Shown piece after piece: positions 1-8,114 of a stretch of DNA of 10,153 nucleotides. Where the stretch lies: assembly GCA_017577565.1 (NCBI GenBank), contig PKRH01000121.1, positions 1-10,153 on the forward strand, given 5' to 3'. Position numbers and translations under genes: made by a program. The stretch is from Thermoanaerobacterales bacterium. GTDB taxonomy: Bacteria > Actinomycetota > Acidimicrobiia > Acidimicrobiales > JACDCH01. The notes under the pieces were generated by a model that saw only the letters and a program-made list of their open reading frames with translations, was not told the DNA's origin and searched no databases. Within the stretch, counting starts at the first letter, position 1. Each line of letters begins with the position of its first letter.

Positions 1-1707
1 GAACTCGGTGAGCCGCCACGCCCCGTCCGGGCCCTCGGCGGCCACGAAGTCGCTGGCCAGCATGCGCTCGAACATCGCCGCCGTCTCGATCTCGACGACG
101 GGCGGGTCGCCCGAGGGCTCCTCGAGGTCGCCGTCGCCGTCGGGGTCGTAGGGCGAGGTCCAGGGCTTGAGGTGGTCCGGGCGCTCGCCGGCGGCCGTCG
201 GTGCGGGGATGCCGTCGACCTCCCACGGCAGGTCGATGCCGAGGATCGACGCGATCGTGGGCACGACGTCGAGCGACAGCACGTTGCCGTCGTCGACCGC
301 CCCCTCGGTCTGGCCCGGCGCCTTGACGAGGAGCGGCGTCCACAGGATCTCGTGCTCGTTGCCGCCGACCAGCTCGTGGGCCGAGCGGAACGGCTGGAAC
401 GCCACCCCGTGGTCTCCGGTGACGACCACCAGCGCGTCGTCGTAGACGCCCTCCTCCCGGAGCCGGTCGAGGAGCTCCCCGAGCAGGGCGTCGGCCGCCT
501 GCACCTGGAGGACGTGGCGCTGGCGGGCGACGTCGATGCCCGCCGCGCCCCAGGTGCCGAAGGCGAGCGACCCCGGCATCTGGGGCGAGGGCTCGTAGAG
601 CTCGCCGGTGTCCGTGTAGTGCCAGGGCACGTGGGGCACCAGCACGTGGAGGAAGGCGAAGGGCGGCCGGTCGCCGCCGGCGAGGTCGAGCTCGGCGATC
701 GCCTCGCGGGCCGCCTCGTACCGGCCCGGGCCGGTCGCCCCGGGCAGCGTCGGCAACATCGCACGGACGTCGTCCAACGTCGATCCGAGCCGCCACCACC
801 GGGAGGCGTCGCCGAGCAGCGGCCTGAGCGCCGAGGGCATGGGCCGTTCGCACACGTCGGCCGGGCACAGCCGCGTGACCGCCTCGCGGGCGGTCACCTC
901 GTAGCGCTCGGCGAGGAGGGCGAAGAGGTTCTCGGGGTCGGGACGCGCGAGCGCGTCGGGCTGGTAGCGGCCGGTCAGCAGGGCGGGCACCGCCCAGACC
1001 GTCTTCGAGGCGACCGTCGTGTGGTTGCGGTACCACGTCGCGTCGTCGGCGAGGGCGGCGAAGTTGGGGAACAGCTCGCGGTCGATGGCGCCGGTCCCGT
1101 CGAGCAGCGACGCCGTCGGCAGCTGGTCGAACACCACCATGACCACCGGCGGGGCGTCGTCGCCCAGGCCGGCGGTCGCGGCGGCGACGGCGTCGCGGTC
1201 GGCGGCGCCGGCCGCCCGCAGCAGGTGGCTGCTGACGGGCGACAGCCACAGGAACTGGACGAGGTACACGACCGCACCGACGCTGGCGAACCGGAGGAAG
1301 CTCGCCGTGACGCCGCGGGTGCGGCGCCGCCACCGCAGCAGGCCCACCGCCACGCCGCCGGCGGCCCCGACCGCCAGCGCCGGCAGCGCCCACGTGCGCC
1401 CGCCGGTCGGGTCGTGCGCGGCCCGCCACACGCCGAGGCCGGCGCACACGGTGACCAGCCCGAGGTGGGTGGCGTGCCGCGCCCGGGGACCGAGGGCGCC
1501 GCTCGCGGCCCCGACGGCCACGGCCACGAGCGCGGGCACGAGCGTGACCGCGAGGCCGAAGGCGACGATGTCGAGACGGGACGCGCCCCGCCCGACGAAG
1601 ACCTCGGGCGTGTCGCCGAAGGCGCTGAGGATCGCCCGGGCGAAGGCGAAGCTCGTCAGCGCGACGAGCTCCAGCGCCAGCAGGACCTCGTTCCTCACCC
1701 GTGACAT
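1..1707 (-). CDS. Membrane-anchored sulfatase / alkaline-phosphatase-superfamily protein (3' end outside window)
   Basis: The frame is open from an ATG at 1707 to the window edge (569 codons), so the C-terminus is missing. About five hydrophobic segments come first (about residues 8-29, 46-68, 80-96, 105-125, 140-157). The basic stretch RWRRRTR at 125-131 falls between segments 4 and 5, so the positive-inside rule places the following domain outside the cell. That domain has the superfamily metal-site signatures: VVFDQLP (Asp194), TTVASKTVWAVPALLTGR (230-247, with Thr230, 231 or 236 as candidate nucleophile instead of the Cys/Ser-x-Pro-x-Arg of true sulfatases), HVLVPHVPWHY (354-364), VVVTGDHG (Asp432, His433) and SLDVVPTIASILGI (478-491). 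The layout recalls LTA-synthase-like phosphotransferases/hydrolases, but the substrate cannot be read from the sequence. A GGGGAGG ribosome site (1718-1724) lies 10 nt before the ATG. The superfamily is confident; sulfate versus phosphate ester chemistry is open. Confidence 0.87.
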   Translation of the reverse strand, partial: MSRVRNEVLLALELVALTSFAFARAILSAFGDTPEVFVGRGASRLDIVAFGLAVTLVPALVAVAVGAASGALGPRARHATHLGLVTVCAGLGVWRAAHDPTGGRTWALPALAVGAAGGVAVGLLRWRRRTRGVTASFLRFASVGAVVYLVQFLWLSPVSSHLLRAAGAADRDAVAAATAGLGDDAPPVVMVVFDQLPTASLLDGTGAIDRELFPNFAALADDATWYRNHTTVASKTVWAVPALLTGRYQPDALARPDPENLFALLAERYEVTAREAVTRLCPADVCERPMPSALRPLLGDASRWWRLGSTLDDVRAMLPTLPGATGPGRYEAAREAIAELDLAGGDRPPFAFLHVLVPHVPWHYTDTGELYEPSPQMPGSLAFGTWGAAGIDVARQRHVLQVQAADALLGELLDRLREEGVYDDALVVVTGDHGVAFQPFRSAHELVGGNEHEILWTPLLVKAPGQTEGAVDDGNVLSLDVVPTIASILGIDLPWEVDGIPAPTAAGERPDHLKPWTSPYDPDGDGDLEEPSGDPPVVEIETAAMFERMLASDFVAAEGPDGAWRLTEF

Positions 1708-1781
1708 GGACCAGGCGCCTCCCCAGCGCGGCTCGGCCGGGTGTGGGACGCGCCACGACCCGGGGTCCGCCGCGGACGGCG

Positions 1782-1787
1782 ACTCTA
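1782..1787 (-). promoter_or_regulatory. Possible -10 box of the sulfatase-like gene
   Basis: On the minus strand this reads TAGAGT followed by C, fitting the actinobacterial TAnnnT -10 pattern and the TAnnGTC form at other promoters here. It would give a leader of about 68 nt. No good -35 is visible at 16-19 nt, because that position falls inside the large mdh downstream hairpin. Weak prediction. Confidence 0.3.
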
Positions 1788-1794
1788 CACGACG

Positions 1795-1837
1795 CCGCCC
1801 GCCGGCCACGGTTGGAGGCGCCGTGGTCGGCGGGCGG
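1795..1837 (-). terminator. Large stem-loop downstream of mdh (probable factor-independent terminator)
   Basis: Arms at 1795-1811 and 1821-1837 pair over 17 positions with one imperfection (1805/1827) and a 9-nt loop. The stem starts 22 nt after the mdh stop codon. There is no U-tract, as is common for hairpin terminators in GC-rich actinomycetes. The one imperfection is an A-C mismatch in the mdh-sense RNA but a G-U wobble in the opposite RNA. Confidence 0.55.
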
Positions 1838-1843
1838 GCGCGC

Positions 1844-1859
1844 CGGGCCGTCGGGCCCG
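1844..1859 (-). terminator. Short stem-loop directly after the mdh stop codon
   Basis: On the minus strand the sequence is CGGGCC-CGAC-GGCCCG, a perfect 6-bp all-GC stem with a 4-nt loop, beginning at the base after the mdh TGA. With the larger hairpin at 1795-1837 it makes a tandem hairpin region at the mdh 3' end. It could help termination or protect the mRNA end. Confidence 0.4.
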
Positions 1860-2849
1860 TCAGATCAGGCCGAGCTGCTCGACCGTCGAGCGCTCCGCGG
1901 CCAGCTCCTCGACCGAGACGTCGATGCGCTCGCGGCTGAACTCGTCGATGTCCAGGCCCTGGACGATCTGGTAGTCGCCCCCCGAGCAGGTGCAGGGGAA
2001 CCCGGAGACCAGGCCCTCGGGCACGCCGTAGCTGCCGTCGGAGGGCACGGCCATCGAGACCCAGTCGCCCTCGGGCGTGCCGAGCGCCCAGGCCCGCATG
2101 TGGTCGATGGCGGCGTTGGCGGCCGACGCCGCGGAGGACAGGCCCCGGGCCTTGATGACGGCGGCGCCCCGCTGCTGCACGGTGGGGATGAAGTCGTTCT
2201 CCAGCCACTCTCGGTCGTTGCCGACCGCCTCGAACGCCGGCTTCCCGGCCACCCGGGCGTGGAAGACGTCGGGGTACTGGGTCGACGAGTGGTTGCCCCA
2301 GATGGTCATGCGGGTGACCTCGCCCACGTTCACCCCCGCCTTGGCCGCCAGCTGGGCCTTCGCCCGGTTGTGGTCGAGCCGGGTCATGGCCGTGAACTGG
2401 CGGTCGGGGATGTTGGGGGCGTTGTTCAGGGCGATGAGCGCGTTGGTGTTGGCCGGGTTGCCGACGACCAGCACCTTCACCGAGGGGTTGGCCGAGGCGG
2501 ACAGCGCCTTGCCCTGGGCGGTGAAGATGGCGCCGTTGGCCTCGAGCAGGTCGGAGCGCTCCATGCCCTCCTTGCGGGGCATGGCCCCGACGAGCAGGGC
2601 GTAGTCGGCCCCCTCGAACGCCTCGTTGGCGTCGGCCGTGCACACGACGCCGTCGAGCAGCGGGAAGGCGCAGTCCTCCAGCTCCATCCGTACGCCCTCC
2701 AGCGCCCCGAGGGCCTGGGGGATCTCGAGGAGCTGCAGGCGCACGGGCTGGTCCTCGCCCAGCATCTGACCGCTGGCGATGCGGAACAGGAGGGCGTAGC
2801 CGATCTGGCCGGCCGCCCCGGTGACAGCGACGCGAACGGGATCTGTCAT
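1860..2849 (-). CDS. mdh: Malate dehydrogenase (NAD-dependent)
   Basis: This 329-residue enzyme interconverts malate and oxaloacetate in the TCA cycle, in the cytosol. Length and sequence match the Thermus/cytosolic-type malate dehydrogenase branch of the LDH/MDH superfamily. Visible signatures are the Rossmann loop GAAGQIGY (11-18); an acidic residue ending the second strand (LEIPQ, Glu42), which in the Thermus flavus enzyme favours NAD over NADP; the substrate arginines in PRKEGMERSD (Arg92, Arg98) and MTRLDHNRAK (Arg162); and the catalytic pair Asp159 and His187 (IWGNHSSTQYPD). The motifs look complete and no frameshift is seen. A strong ribosome site, GAGGAG at 2856-2861, lies 6 nt before the ATG and fixes the start. 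The gene has its own upstream promoter candidate and hairpins downstream, so it is probably transcribed alone. Confidence 0.97.
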   Translation of the reverse strand: MTDPVRVAVTGAAGQIGYALLFRIASGQMLGEDQPVRLQLLEIPQALGALEGVRMELEDCAFPLLDGVVCTADANEAFEGADYALLVGAMPRKEGMERSDLLEANGAIFTAQGKALSASANPSVKVLVVGNPANTNALIALNNAPNIPDRQFTAMTRLDHNRAKAQLAAKAGVNVGEVTRMTIWGNHSSTQYPDVFHARVAGKPAFEAVGNDREWLENDFIPTVQQRGAAVIKARGLSSAASAANAAIDHMRAWALGTPEGDWVSMAVPSDGSYGVPEGLVSGFPCTCSGGDYQIVQGLDIDEFSRERIDVSVEELAAERSTVEQLGLI

Positions 2850-2912
2850 GGGGAACTCCTCGGATCGGGGGTCGTGCGCGCGGCGGACGACCCCGGCGGG
2901 TGACCGTCAGCC

Positions 2913-2943
2913 GACACTAGTTGTGACCCCGCGCGCCGCCCAA
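2913..2943 (-). promoter_or_regulatory. Probable mdh promoter
   Basis: On the minus strand TTGGGC (2938-2943) is followed after 18 nt by TAGTGT (2914-2919), then C. This gives a TTGnnn -35 and a TAnnnT -10 of the actinobacterial main sigma type. The implied start near 2907 leaves a leader of about 58 nt that contains the GAGGAG ribosome site. Confidence 0.5.
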
Positions 2944-2958
2944 CGGGCCCGGGCGCGG

Positions 2959-2987
2959 CGGGGGAGCGCCGCGCCGGCGCTCCCCCG
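2959..2987 (-). terminator. Perfect 13-bp GC hairpin downstream of the aldehyde dehydrogenase gene
   Basis: Arms 2959-2971 and 2975-2987 are exact reverse complements around a 3-nt loop (CGC); the core arm is GGGGGAGCGCCG. The stem begins 24 nt after the aldehyde dehydrogenase stop codon and just upstream of the mdh promoter, where a terminator is expected. There is no T-run on either side, so it would be a tail-less actinobacterial type. The symmetric stem could work in either direction, but no plus-strand gene reads into it. Confidence 0.75.
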
Positions 2988-3011
2988 GTGCCCGGTCGAC
3001 GCCGGCTCGCG

Positions 3012-4448
<1,437 letters not shown>

Positions 4449-4452
4449 TGCG

Positions 4453-4461
4453 CCTTCCCCT
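4453..4461 (-). promoter_or_regulatory. Ribosome binding site that decides the aldehyde dehydrogenase start
   Basis: On the minus strand this is AGGGGAAGG, ending 4 nt before the GTG at 4448. No comparable purine-rich site precedes the upstream ATG at 4514, so it supports the GTG start. Confidence 0.6.
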
Positions 4462-4485
4462 CTGTCGACGTCGCCTGCCAGGGAC

Positions 4486-4514
4486 GTTAGACCCCATCCT
4501 GACCGGGCGGTCAA
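4486..4514 (-). promoter_or_regulatory. Aldehyde dehydrogenase promoter
   Basis: On the minus strand TTGACC (4509-4514) is separated by exactly 17 nt from TCTAAC (4486-4491), four of six matches to TATAAT. Read two bases later, the same -10 is TAACGT, a TAnnnT box at 19-nt spacing. Transcription would start near 4478, giving a leader of about 30 nt with the ribosome site. The -35 box overlaps the inverted repeat at 4500-4513. Confidence 0.65.
4500..4513. promoter_or_regulatory. Perfect inverted repeat, probable repressor operator in the divergent promoter region
   Basis: TGACCG-GG-CGGTCA is a perfect 6-bp inverted repeat with a 2-bp centre. It covers the -35 box of the aldehyde dehydrogenase promoter and lies about 50 bp upstream of the divergent SRPBCC start. 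Size, symmetry and position match operators of TetR-family repressors, though the family is a guess. No regulator gene is present in the window. In a GC-rich genome a 12-base exact symmetry can occur by chance, but its position over the promoter makes that less likely. Confidence 0.55.
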
Positions 4515-4548
4515 GGGCCGGGCGCGTGAGCCCCGCGGGCAGGCGCAC

Positions 4549-4554
4549 TAGCGT
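4549..4554 (+). promoter_or_regulatory. -10 box for a probable leaderless SRPBCC transcript
   Basis: TAGCGT, followed by C, fits the TAnnnT pattern and ends 9 nt before the ATG at 4564. Transcription would then start at or within a few bases of the ATG. No ribosome site is visible between them (CCGCGGCCG). Together these suggest leaderless translation, which is common in actinobacteria. Confidence 0.4.
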
Positions 4555-4563
4555 CCGCGGCCG

Positions 4564-5076
4564 ATGACCGCCCCGAGCTCGACGGACCCGCAGATCGACA
4601 CCGTCTCGGTCACCATCGCCGCCCCGCCCGAGCGGGTGTGGGACATGGTCGCCGACGTCACCCGCATGGGCGAGTGGAGCCCCGAGTGCTACGCCTGCCG
4701 CTGGGTGGGCCGCCGGCGCGAGCCGGTGGTCGGCGCCCGCTTCCTCGGGTTCAACCGGCGGGGGTGGCTGCGCTGGGTCACGACCAACGTCGTCGAGGTG
4801 GCCGACCGGGGCCGCGAGTTCACCTTCCGCACCCGCGAGACCGGCGTCCGCTGGAGCTACCGGTTCGAGCCCGAGGGCGACGGCACCCGGGTGACCGAGG
4901 TCCGCGACCTCACCCGGGCCCGCCACCTGCTCATCCGCCTGGTCGGCCCGTTCGTCGGCGGGGCCGACCGGCACGCCGAGGAGCTGCGGGCCGGCATGCG
5001 CCAGACGCTCGACCGGCTGAAGCACGCGGCCGAGGCGGAGCGGGGCGCGGCCGGGGACGGCGCGGTCGGCGGCTAG
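4564..5076 (+). CDS. SRPBCC-family protein (polyketide cyclase/dehydrase-like)
   Basis: This 170-residue protein has the START-like helix-grip fold. Its N-terminus is a recognisable family signature: a first beta strand (12-20), then APPERVWDMVADVTRMGEWSP (20-40). Beta strands with WVTTNVVEVADRGREFTF (71-88) and WSYRFEPEGDGTRVTEV (97-113) follow, then a long C-terminal helix (about 133-157) and a flexible Gly/Ala tail. Such proteins bind a hydrophobic small molecule in a central cavity; the ligand and any catalytic activity cannot be deduced. It is the only plus-strand gene in the window. It is divergent from the aldehyde dehydrogenase, with a shared 115-bp spacer containing an inverted repeat, so the two may be co-regulated. 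Its TAG overlaps the stop of the convergent M20 gene. Confidence 0.9.
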   Translation: MTAPSSTDPQIDTVSVTIAAPPERVWDMVADVTRMGEWSPECYACRWVGRRREPVVGARFLGFNRRGWLRWVTTNVVEVADRGREFTFRTRETGVRWSYRFEPEGDGTRVTEVRDLTRARHLLIRLVGPFVGGADRHAEELRAGMRQTLDRLKHAAEAERGAAGDGAVGG

Positions 5077-6323
5077 CTCGACCGGTCGGCGCCCGCGGTG
5101 CGCCGCAGCACCACCAGCGCGTGGAGGGCGACGCCGACGGCCATCGCCGACTCGTCGACGACCATGCGGTTGGAGTGGTTGGGGGCCACGTCGCGGGCCC
5201 GCACCCCCGGCGGGCGGGTGCCGAGGAAGGCCATCGCCCCCGGCACCCGCTGGAGGAGGTAGGAGAAGTCCTCGGCACCCATGACCGGCGCCGGCATGAC
5301 CAGCGTGGCGTCGCCGACCAGCGCCCGGGCCGCCTCGACGACCTCGGCGGCCGCCGCCTCGTCGTTGACCGTCACCGGGTAGCCCTCGACGACCTCGACC
5401 TCGGCCGCCATGTCGTGGGCGGCGGCCACGCCCTCGGCGACGCGGCGGAGGGCGGCGAGCGCCGCGTCCCGGGTCCGGGGCGAGACCGCCCGGACCGTGC
5501 CGTCCAGGCGGGCCGTCTCGGGGATGACGTTGGTCGTCGTGCCCGCCGCGATGCGGCCGACGGTCACGACCGCCGGCTCGAAGACGTCCACCCGGCGCGT
5601 CACCCAGGTCTGGATGGCCTGGACGACCTCGCAGGCCACCGGCACCGGGTCGTTGGCCAGGTGGGGCATCGACGCGTGCCCGCCCCGGCCCCGCAGCGTC
5701 ACGTGGAACTCGTCCGCCGAGGCCATGATCGGCCCCGGCCGGGTGGCCACCATGCCGCTCGGGAACGACGGGCTCTGGTGGATGGCGAAGGCCCACGACA
5801 CCGGCTCGGCGCCGTCGCCGGCGTCGAGGACGCCCTCCTCGATGGCCAGCGCGGCCCCGCCCTGGCCCTCCTCGCCCGGCTGGAACAGGAAGCGGACCCG
5901 CCCGGCGATCTCCCGCCGCCGGGCCGCGAGCAGGCGGGCGGCGCCGACGAGCATGGCGGTGTGGACGTCGTGCCCGCAGGCGTGCATGGCGCCGGGCACC
6001 TCCGACGCGTAGTCGAGGCCGGTGTCCTCGGTGACCGGCAGCGCGTCCATGTCGCCCCGCAGCAGCACGGTCGGGCCGGGCCGGTCGCCGTCGAGGTCGG
6101 CGACGACCGAGCTCAGGCGGTCGCCGGTGCGCACGGTCAGCGGCAGGCCGTCGAGCGCCTCGAGCACCCGGGCCTGGGTCCGGGGCAGGTCGAGCCCGAG
6201 CTCGGGCCGGCGGTGCAGGTCGCGGCGGAGGGCGACGACGTCGTCGAGCAGGGCGGCGGCCTCGTCCCGGAGGGCGGCGGGGTCGGGCGGGGGCGCGGCG
6301 GTCGACCGCGTGACCGTGGTCAT
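5073..6323 (-). CDS. M20D-type metallopeptidase / N-acyl-amino-acid amidohydrolase
   Basis: This 416-residue enzyme is predicted to cleave the amide bond of N-acyl amino acids or similar conjugates (hippurate hydrolase / IAA-amino-acid hydrolase branch). Visible features are RRDLHRRPELG (33-43), RGDMDALPVTED (89-100), the metal ligands of HACGHD (Cys116, His118), QPGEE (Glu151/152, base and metal), AIHQSP (His182), the dimerisation lid domain with GRGGHASMPH (212-221), GAEDFSY (349-355) and the late ligand PNHSN (His383). The Cys ligand in HACGHD marks subfamily M20D. There is no signal peptide, so it is probably cytosolic. The ATG at 6323 lies 29 nt after the upstream deacylase stop. An alternative GTG at 6356 overlaps that stop (GTGA) and would add 11 residues; neither has a strong ribosome site. 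It probably forms an operon with the deacylase. Confidence 0.93.
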   Translation of the reverse strand: MTTVTRSTAAPPPDPAALRDEAAALLDDVVALRRDLHRRPELGLDLPRTQARVLEALDGLPLTVRTGDRLSSVVADLDGDRPGPTVLLRGDMDALPVTEDTGLDYASEVPGAMHACGHDVHTAMLVGAARLLAARRREIAGRVRFLFQPGEEGQGGAALAIEEGVLDAGDGAEPVSWAFAIHQSPSFPSGMVATRPGPIMASADEFHVTLRGRGGHASMPHLANDPVPVACEVVQAIQTWVTRRVDVFEPAVVTVGRIAAGTTTNVIPETARLDGTVRAVSPRTRDAALAALRRVAEGVAAAHDMAAEVEVVEGYPVTVNDEAAAAEVVEAARALVGDATLVMPAPVMGAEDFSYLLQRVPGAMAFLGTRPPGVRARDVAPNHSNRMVVDESAMAVGVALHALVVLRRTAGADRSS

Positions 6324-6352
6324 GGCCGCAGTCTGCCTCGCCGCCCGCCGGC

Positions 6353-8095
6353 TCACCGGGTCGGCACGGTGACCGTGTCGCGCCCGGAGCGCAGGATCCG
6401 GCCGGGGGTGGCGCCGGTGGCCCGGTTGTCGACGACGGTGGCGACGCCGCCCACGTAGACCCGGACGACGCCCTGGGCGCCGGCGGTCAGGCGGGCGGTG
6501 CCGCCCGGCAGGTCCTCGACGAGGCGGGCGTGCTCGGCCCCGACGGTCTCGGGATCGAACACGACGAGGTCGGCGTGGTTGCCGGGGGCGATGGTGCCCC
6601 GGCCGGCGAGGCCGAACAGCTCGGCCGGCGCCTGGGTGAGCATCTGCACGGCCCGCTCCAGGGGCACGAGGCGGCGGCCTCGCAGGCAGTCGGCCAGGAA
6701 CCGGGTCGTGTACGACGACCCGCACATGCGGTCGAGGTGGGCGCCGGCGTCCGAGCCGCCGAGCACGACCCGGGGGTCGTCCCACACCTCCTTCCGCATC
6801 CGCCACGACTCCTCGTCGTTGTCGGTCGGCATGGGCCAGAGCACGGTGCGGAAGTCGTCGGCGGCGACGACGTCGACGAGCACGTCGAACGGGTCCCGCC
6901 CCTGCTCGGCCGCCAGCTCGCCGACGACGCGGCCGGTCAGGCCCTCGTTCTCCGGGGAGAACGTGTCGCCGATGACGTAGCGGTCCCAGCCGGCGAGCCG
7001 CCGGAAGACGCCGGCCTCCTCGCTGCGGGAGCCCTCGACGAGCTTCCGACGCACCGCGGGGTCGGCGAGCGCCTTCTTCTTCTCCTCGAGCGGCAGCCGC
7101 ATGACCTCGCCCCAGCCCGGCATCAGCCACAGGGCGCAGAACGAGCCGAAGCTCATGTTCATGGGGACGAGCACCGGCATGGTCAGGGCGACGACCCGGC
7201 CGCCGAGCTCGGCGGCGCGGTCGGACGCCCGGAGCTGCCGGGGGACGCGGTCGGGGACCGACGAGTCGACGGTCAGCACGTTCCAGTTGATCGGCCGGCC
7301 GGCGGCGGCCGACATGGCGGCGATCAGCTCGATCTCCTCGTCGGAGAACCGGTCGAGGCCGCCCTCGAAGGCGCCCTCGAGGAAGGTGCCCTCGTGCGCG
7401 CCCACCGCGGCGCACAGGGCGAGCAGCTCGTCGCGGCCGGCGTGGCGGGAGGCGACCGGGTTGCCGTCGCCGTCGGAGTGGGTCGACGACAGCGTGGTCG
7501 AGAAGCCGAGGCCGCCGGCCTCGATCGAGGTGTGGAGCAGGTCGACCATGGCCGCGACCTGCTCGGGCGAGGCCTCGTTGCCGATGGCGTCGGCCCCCAT
7601 GACGTAGCGGCGGAGGGCGCAGTGGCCGACCATGAACCCGGCGTTGACGCCGATGCGGCCGTCGAGCCGGTCGAGGTACTCCTCGAAGGTCTCCCACGAC
7701 CAGTCGAGCCCCTCCTCGAGCGCGGCCAGGGGCATCCCCTCGACCTTGGCCATCATCCGGCGCAGGTAGTCGGCGTCGTCGGGGCGCAGGGGCGCGAGGG
7801 TGAAGCCGCAGTTGCCGGCGATGATCGTCGTGACGCCGTGGACGTTCGACGGCGACGCCAGCGGGTCCCAGAACAGCTGCGCGTCGTAGTGGGTGTGGGG
7901 GTCGACGAAGCCCGGGCACACGACCAGGCCGTCGGCGTCGAGCTCCTCGGTGGCGGGCTCGTCGAGGCCGGCCGGCTCGTCGTCGCGGTGGACGACGGCG
8001 GCGATCCGCCCGCCGGCCACGCCGACGTCGCCCCGTCGACCGGGTGCGCCGGTGCCGTCGACGATCGTGGCTCCCCGGATGATGAGATCGAGCAT
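6353..8095 (-). CDS. N-acyl-D-amino-acid-deacylase-like amidohydrolase
   Basis: This 580-residue protein is an amidohydrolase-superfamily (TIM-barrel metalloenzyme) member of the D-aminoacylase type. The N-terminal beta domain starts LDLIIRGATIVDGTG (2-16). DPHTHYD holds His67 and His69 and GNCGF holds Cys96; these are the numbers of the metal residues known in D-aminoacylase. RHAGRDE (His218) and AHEGTF (His234) are candidate further ligands, and GGSDAGAH gives the catalytic Asp449. The C-terminal strand domain has GRGTIAPGNHADLVVFDP (498-515). It is longer than the roughly 480-residue classic D-aminoacylases but similar to the longer actinobacterial homologues such as mycobacterial Rv2913c. 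The likely reaction is hydrolysis of N-acyl-D-amino acids; the side-chain preference is unknown. The start has a GGGGGG ribosome site 5 nt upstream. It leads a probable two-gene operon with the M20 amidohydrolase. Confidence 0.9.
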   Translation of the reverse strand: MLDLIIRGATIVDGTGAPGRRGDVGVAGGRIAAVVHRDDEPAGLDEPATEELDADGLVVCPGFVDPHTHYDAQLFWDPLASPSNVHGVTTIIAGNCGFTLAPLRPDDADYLRRMMAKVEGMPLAALEEGLDWSWETFEEYLDRLDGRIGVNAGFMVGHCALRRYVMGADAIGNEASPEQVAAMVDLLHTSIEAGGLGFSTTLSSTHSDGDGNPVASRHAGRDELLALCAAVGAHEGTFLEGAFEGGLDRFSDEEIELIAAMSAAAGRPINWNVLTVDSSVPDRVPRQLRASDRAAELGGRVVALTMPVLVPMNMSFGSFCALWLMPGWGEVMRLPLEEKKKALADPAVRRKLVEGSRSEEAGVFRRLAGWDRYVIGDTFSPENEGLTGRVVGELAAEQGRDPFDVLVDVVAADDFRTVLWPMPTDNDEESWRMRKEVWDDPRVVLGGSDAGAHLDRMCGSSYTTRFLADCLRGRRLVPLERAVQMLTQAPAELFGLAGRGTIAPGNHADLVVFDPETVGAEHARLVEDLPGGTARLTAGAQGVVRVYVGGVATVVDNRATGATPGRILRSGRDTVTVPTR

Positions 8096-8114
8096 GTCGT
8101 CCCCCCGACGCGTT

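Noticed and set aside
114..150. EF-hand-like DPDGDGDLEE segment in the sulfatase-like protein
   Set aside because: The glutamate expected at loop position 12 is absent and no flanking helices are evident; an acidic linker is a simpler reading.
172..1704. A 510-codon open frame on the plus strand opposite the sulfatase-like gene
   Set aside because: Its translation is a low-complexity Arg/Gly/Asp/Val mixture typical of the antisense frame of GC-rich genes, while the opposite strand encodes a protein with coherent motifs. Similar long plus-strand frames at 1701-2903, 2988-4490, 4638-6458, 6530-8119 and 8888-10060 are rejected for the same reason.
4449..4514. A 22-residue N-terminal extension of the aldehyde dehydrogenase from the ATG at 4514
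   Set aside because: The predicted promoter and operator lie inside this stretch, no ribosome site precedes 4514, and the GTG at 4448 has one and gives the normal family length.
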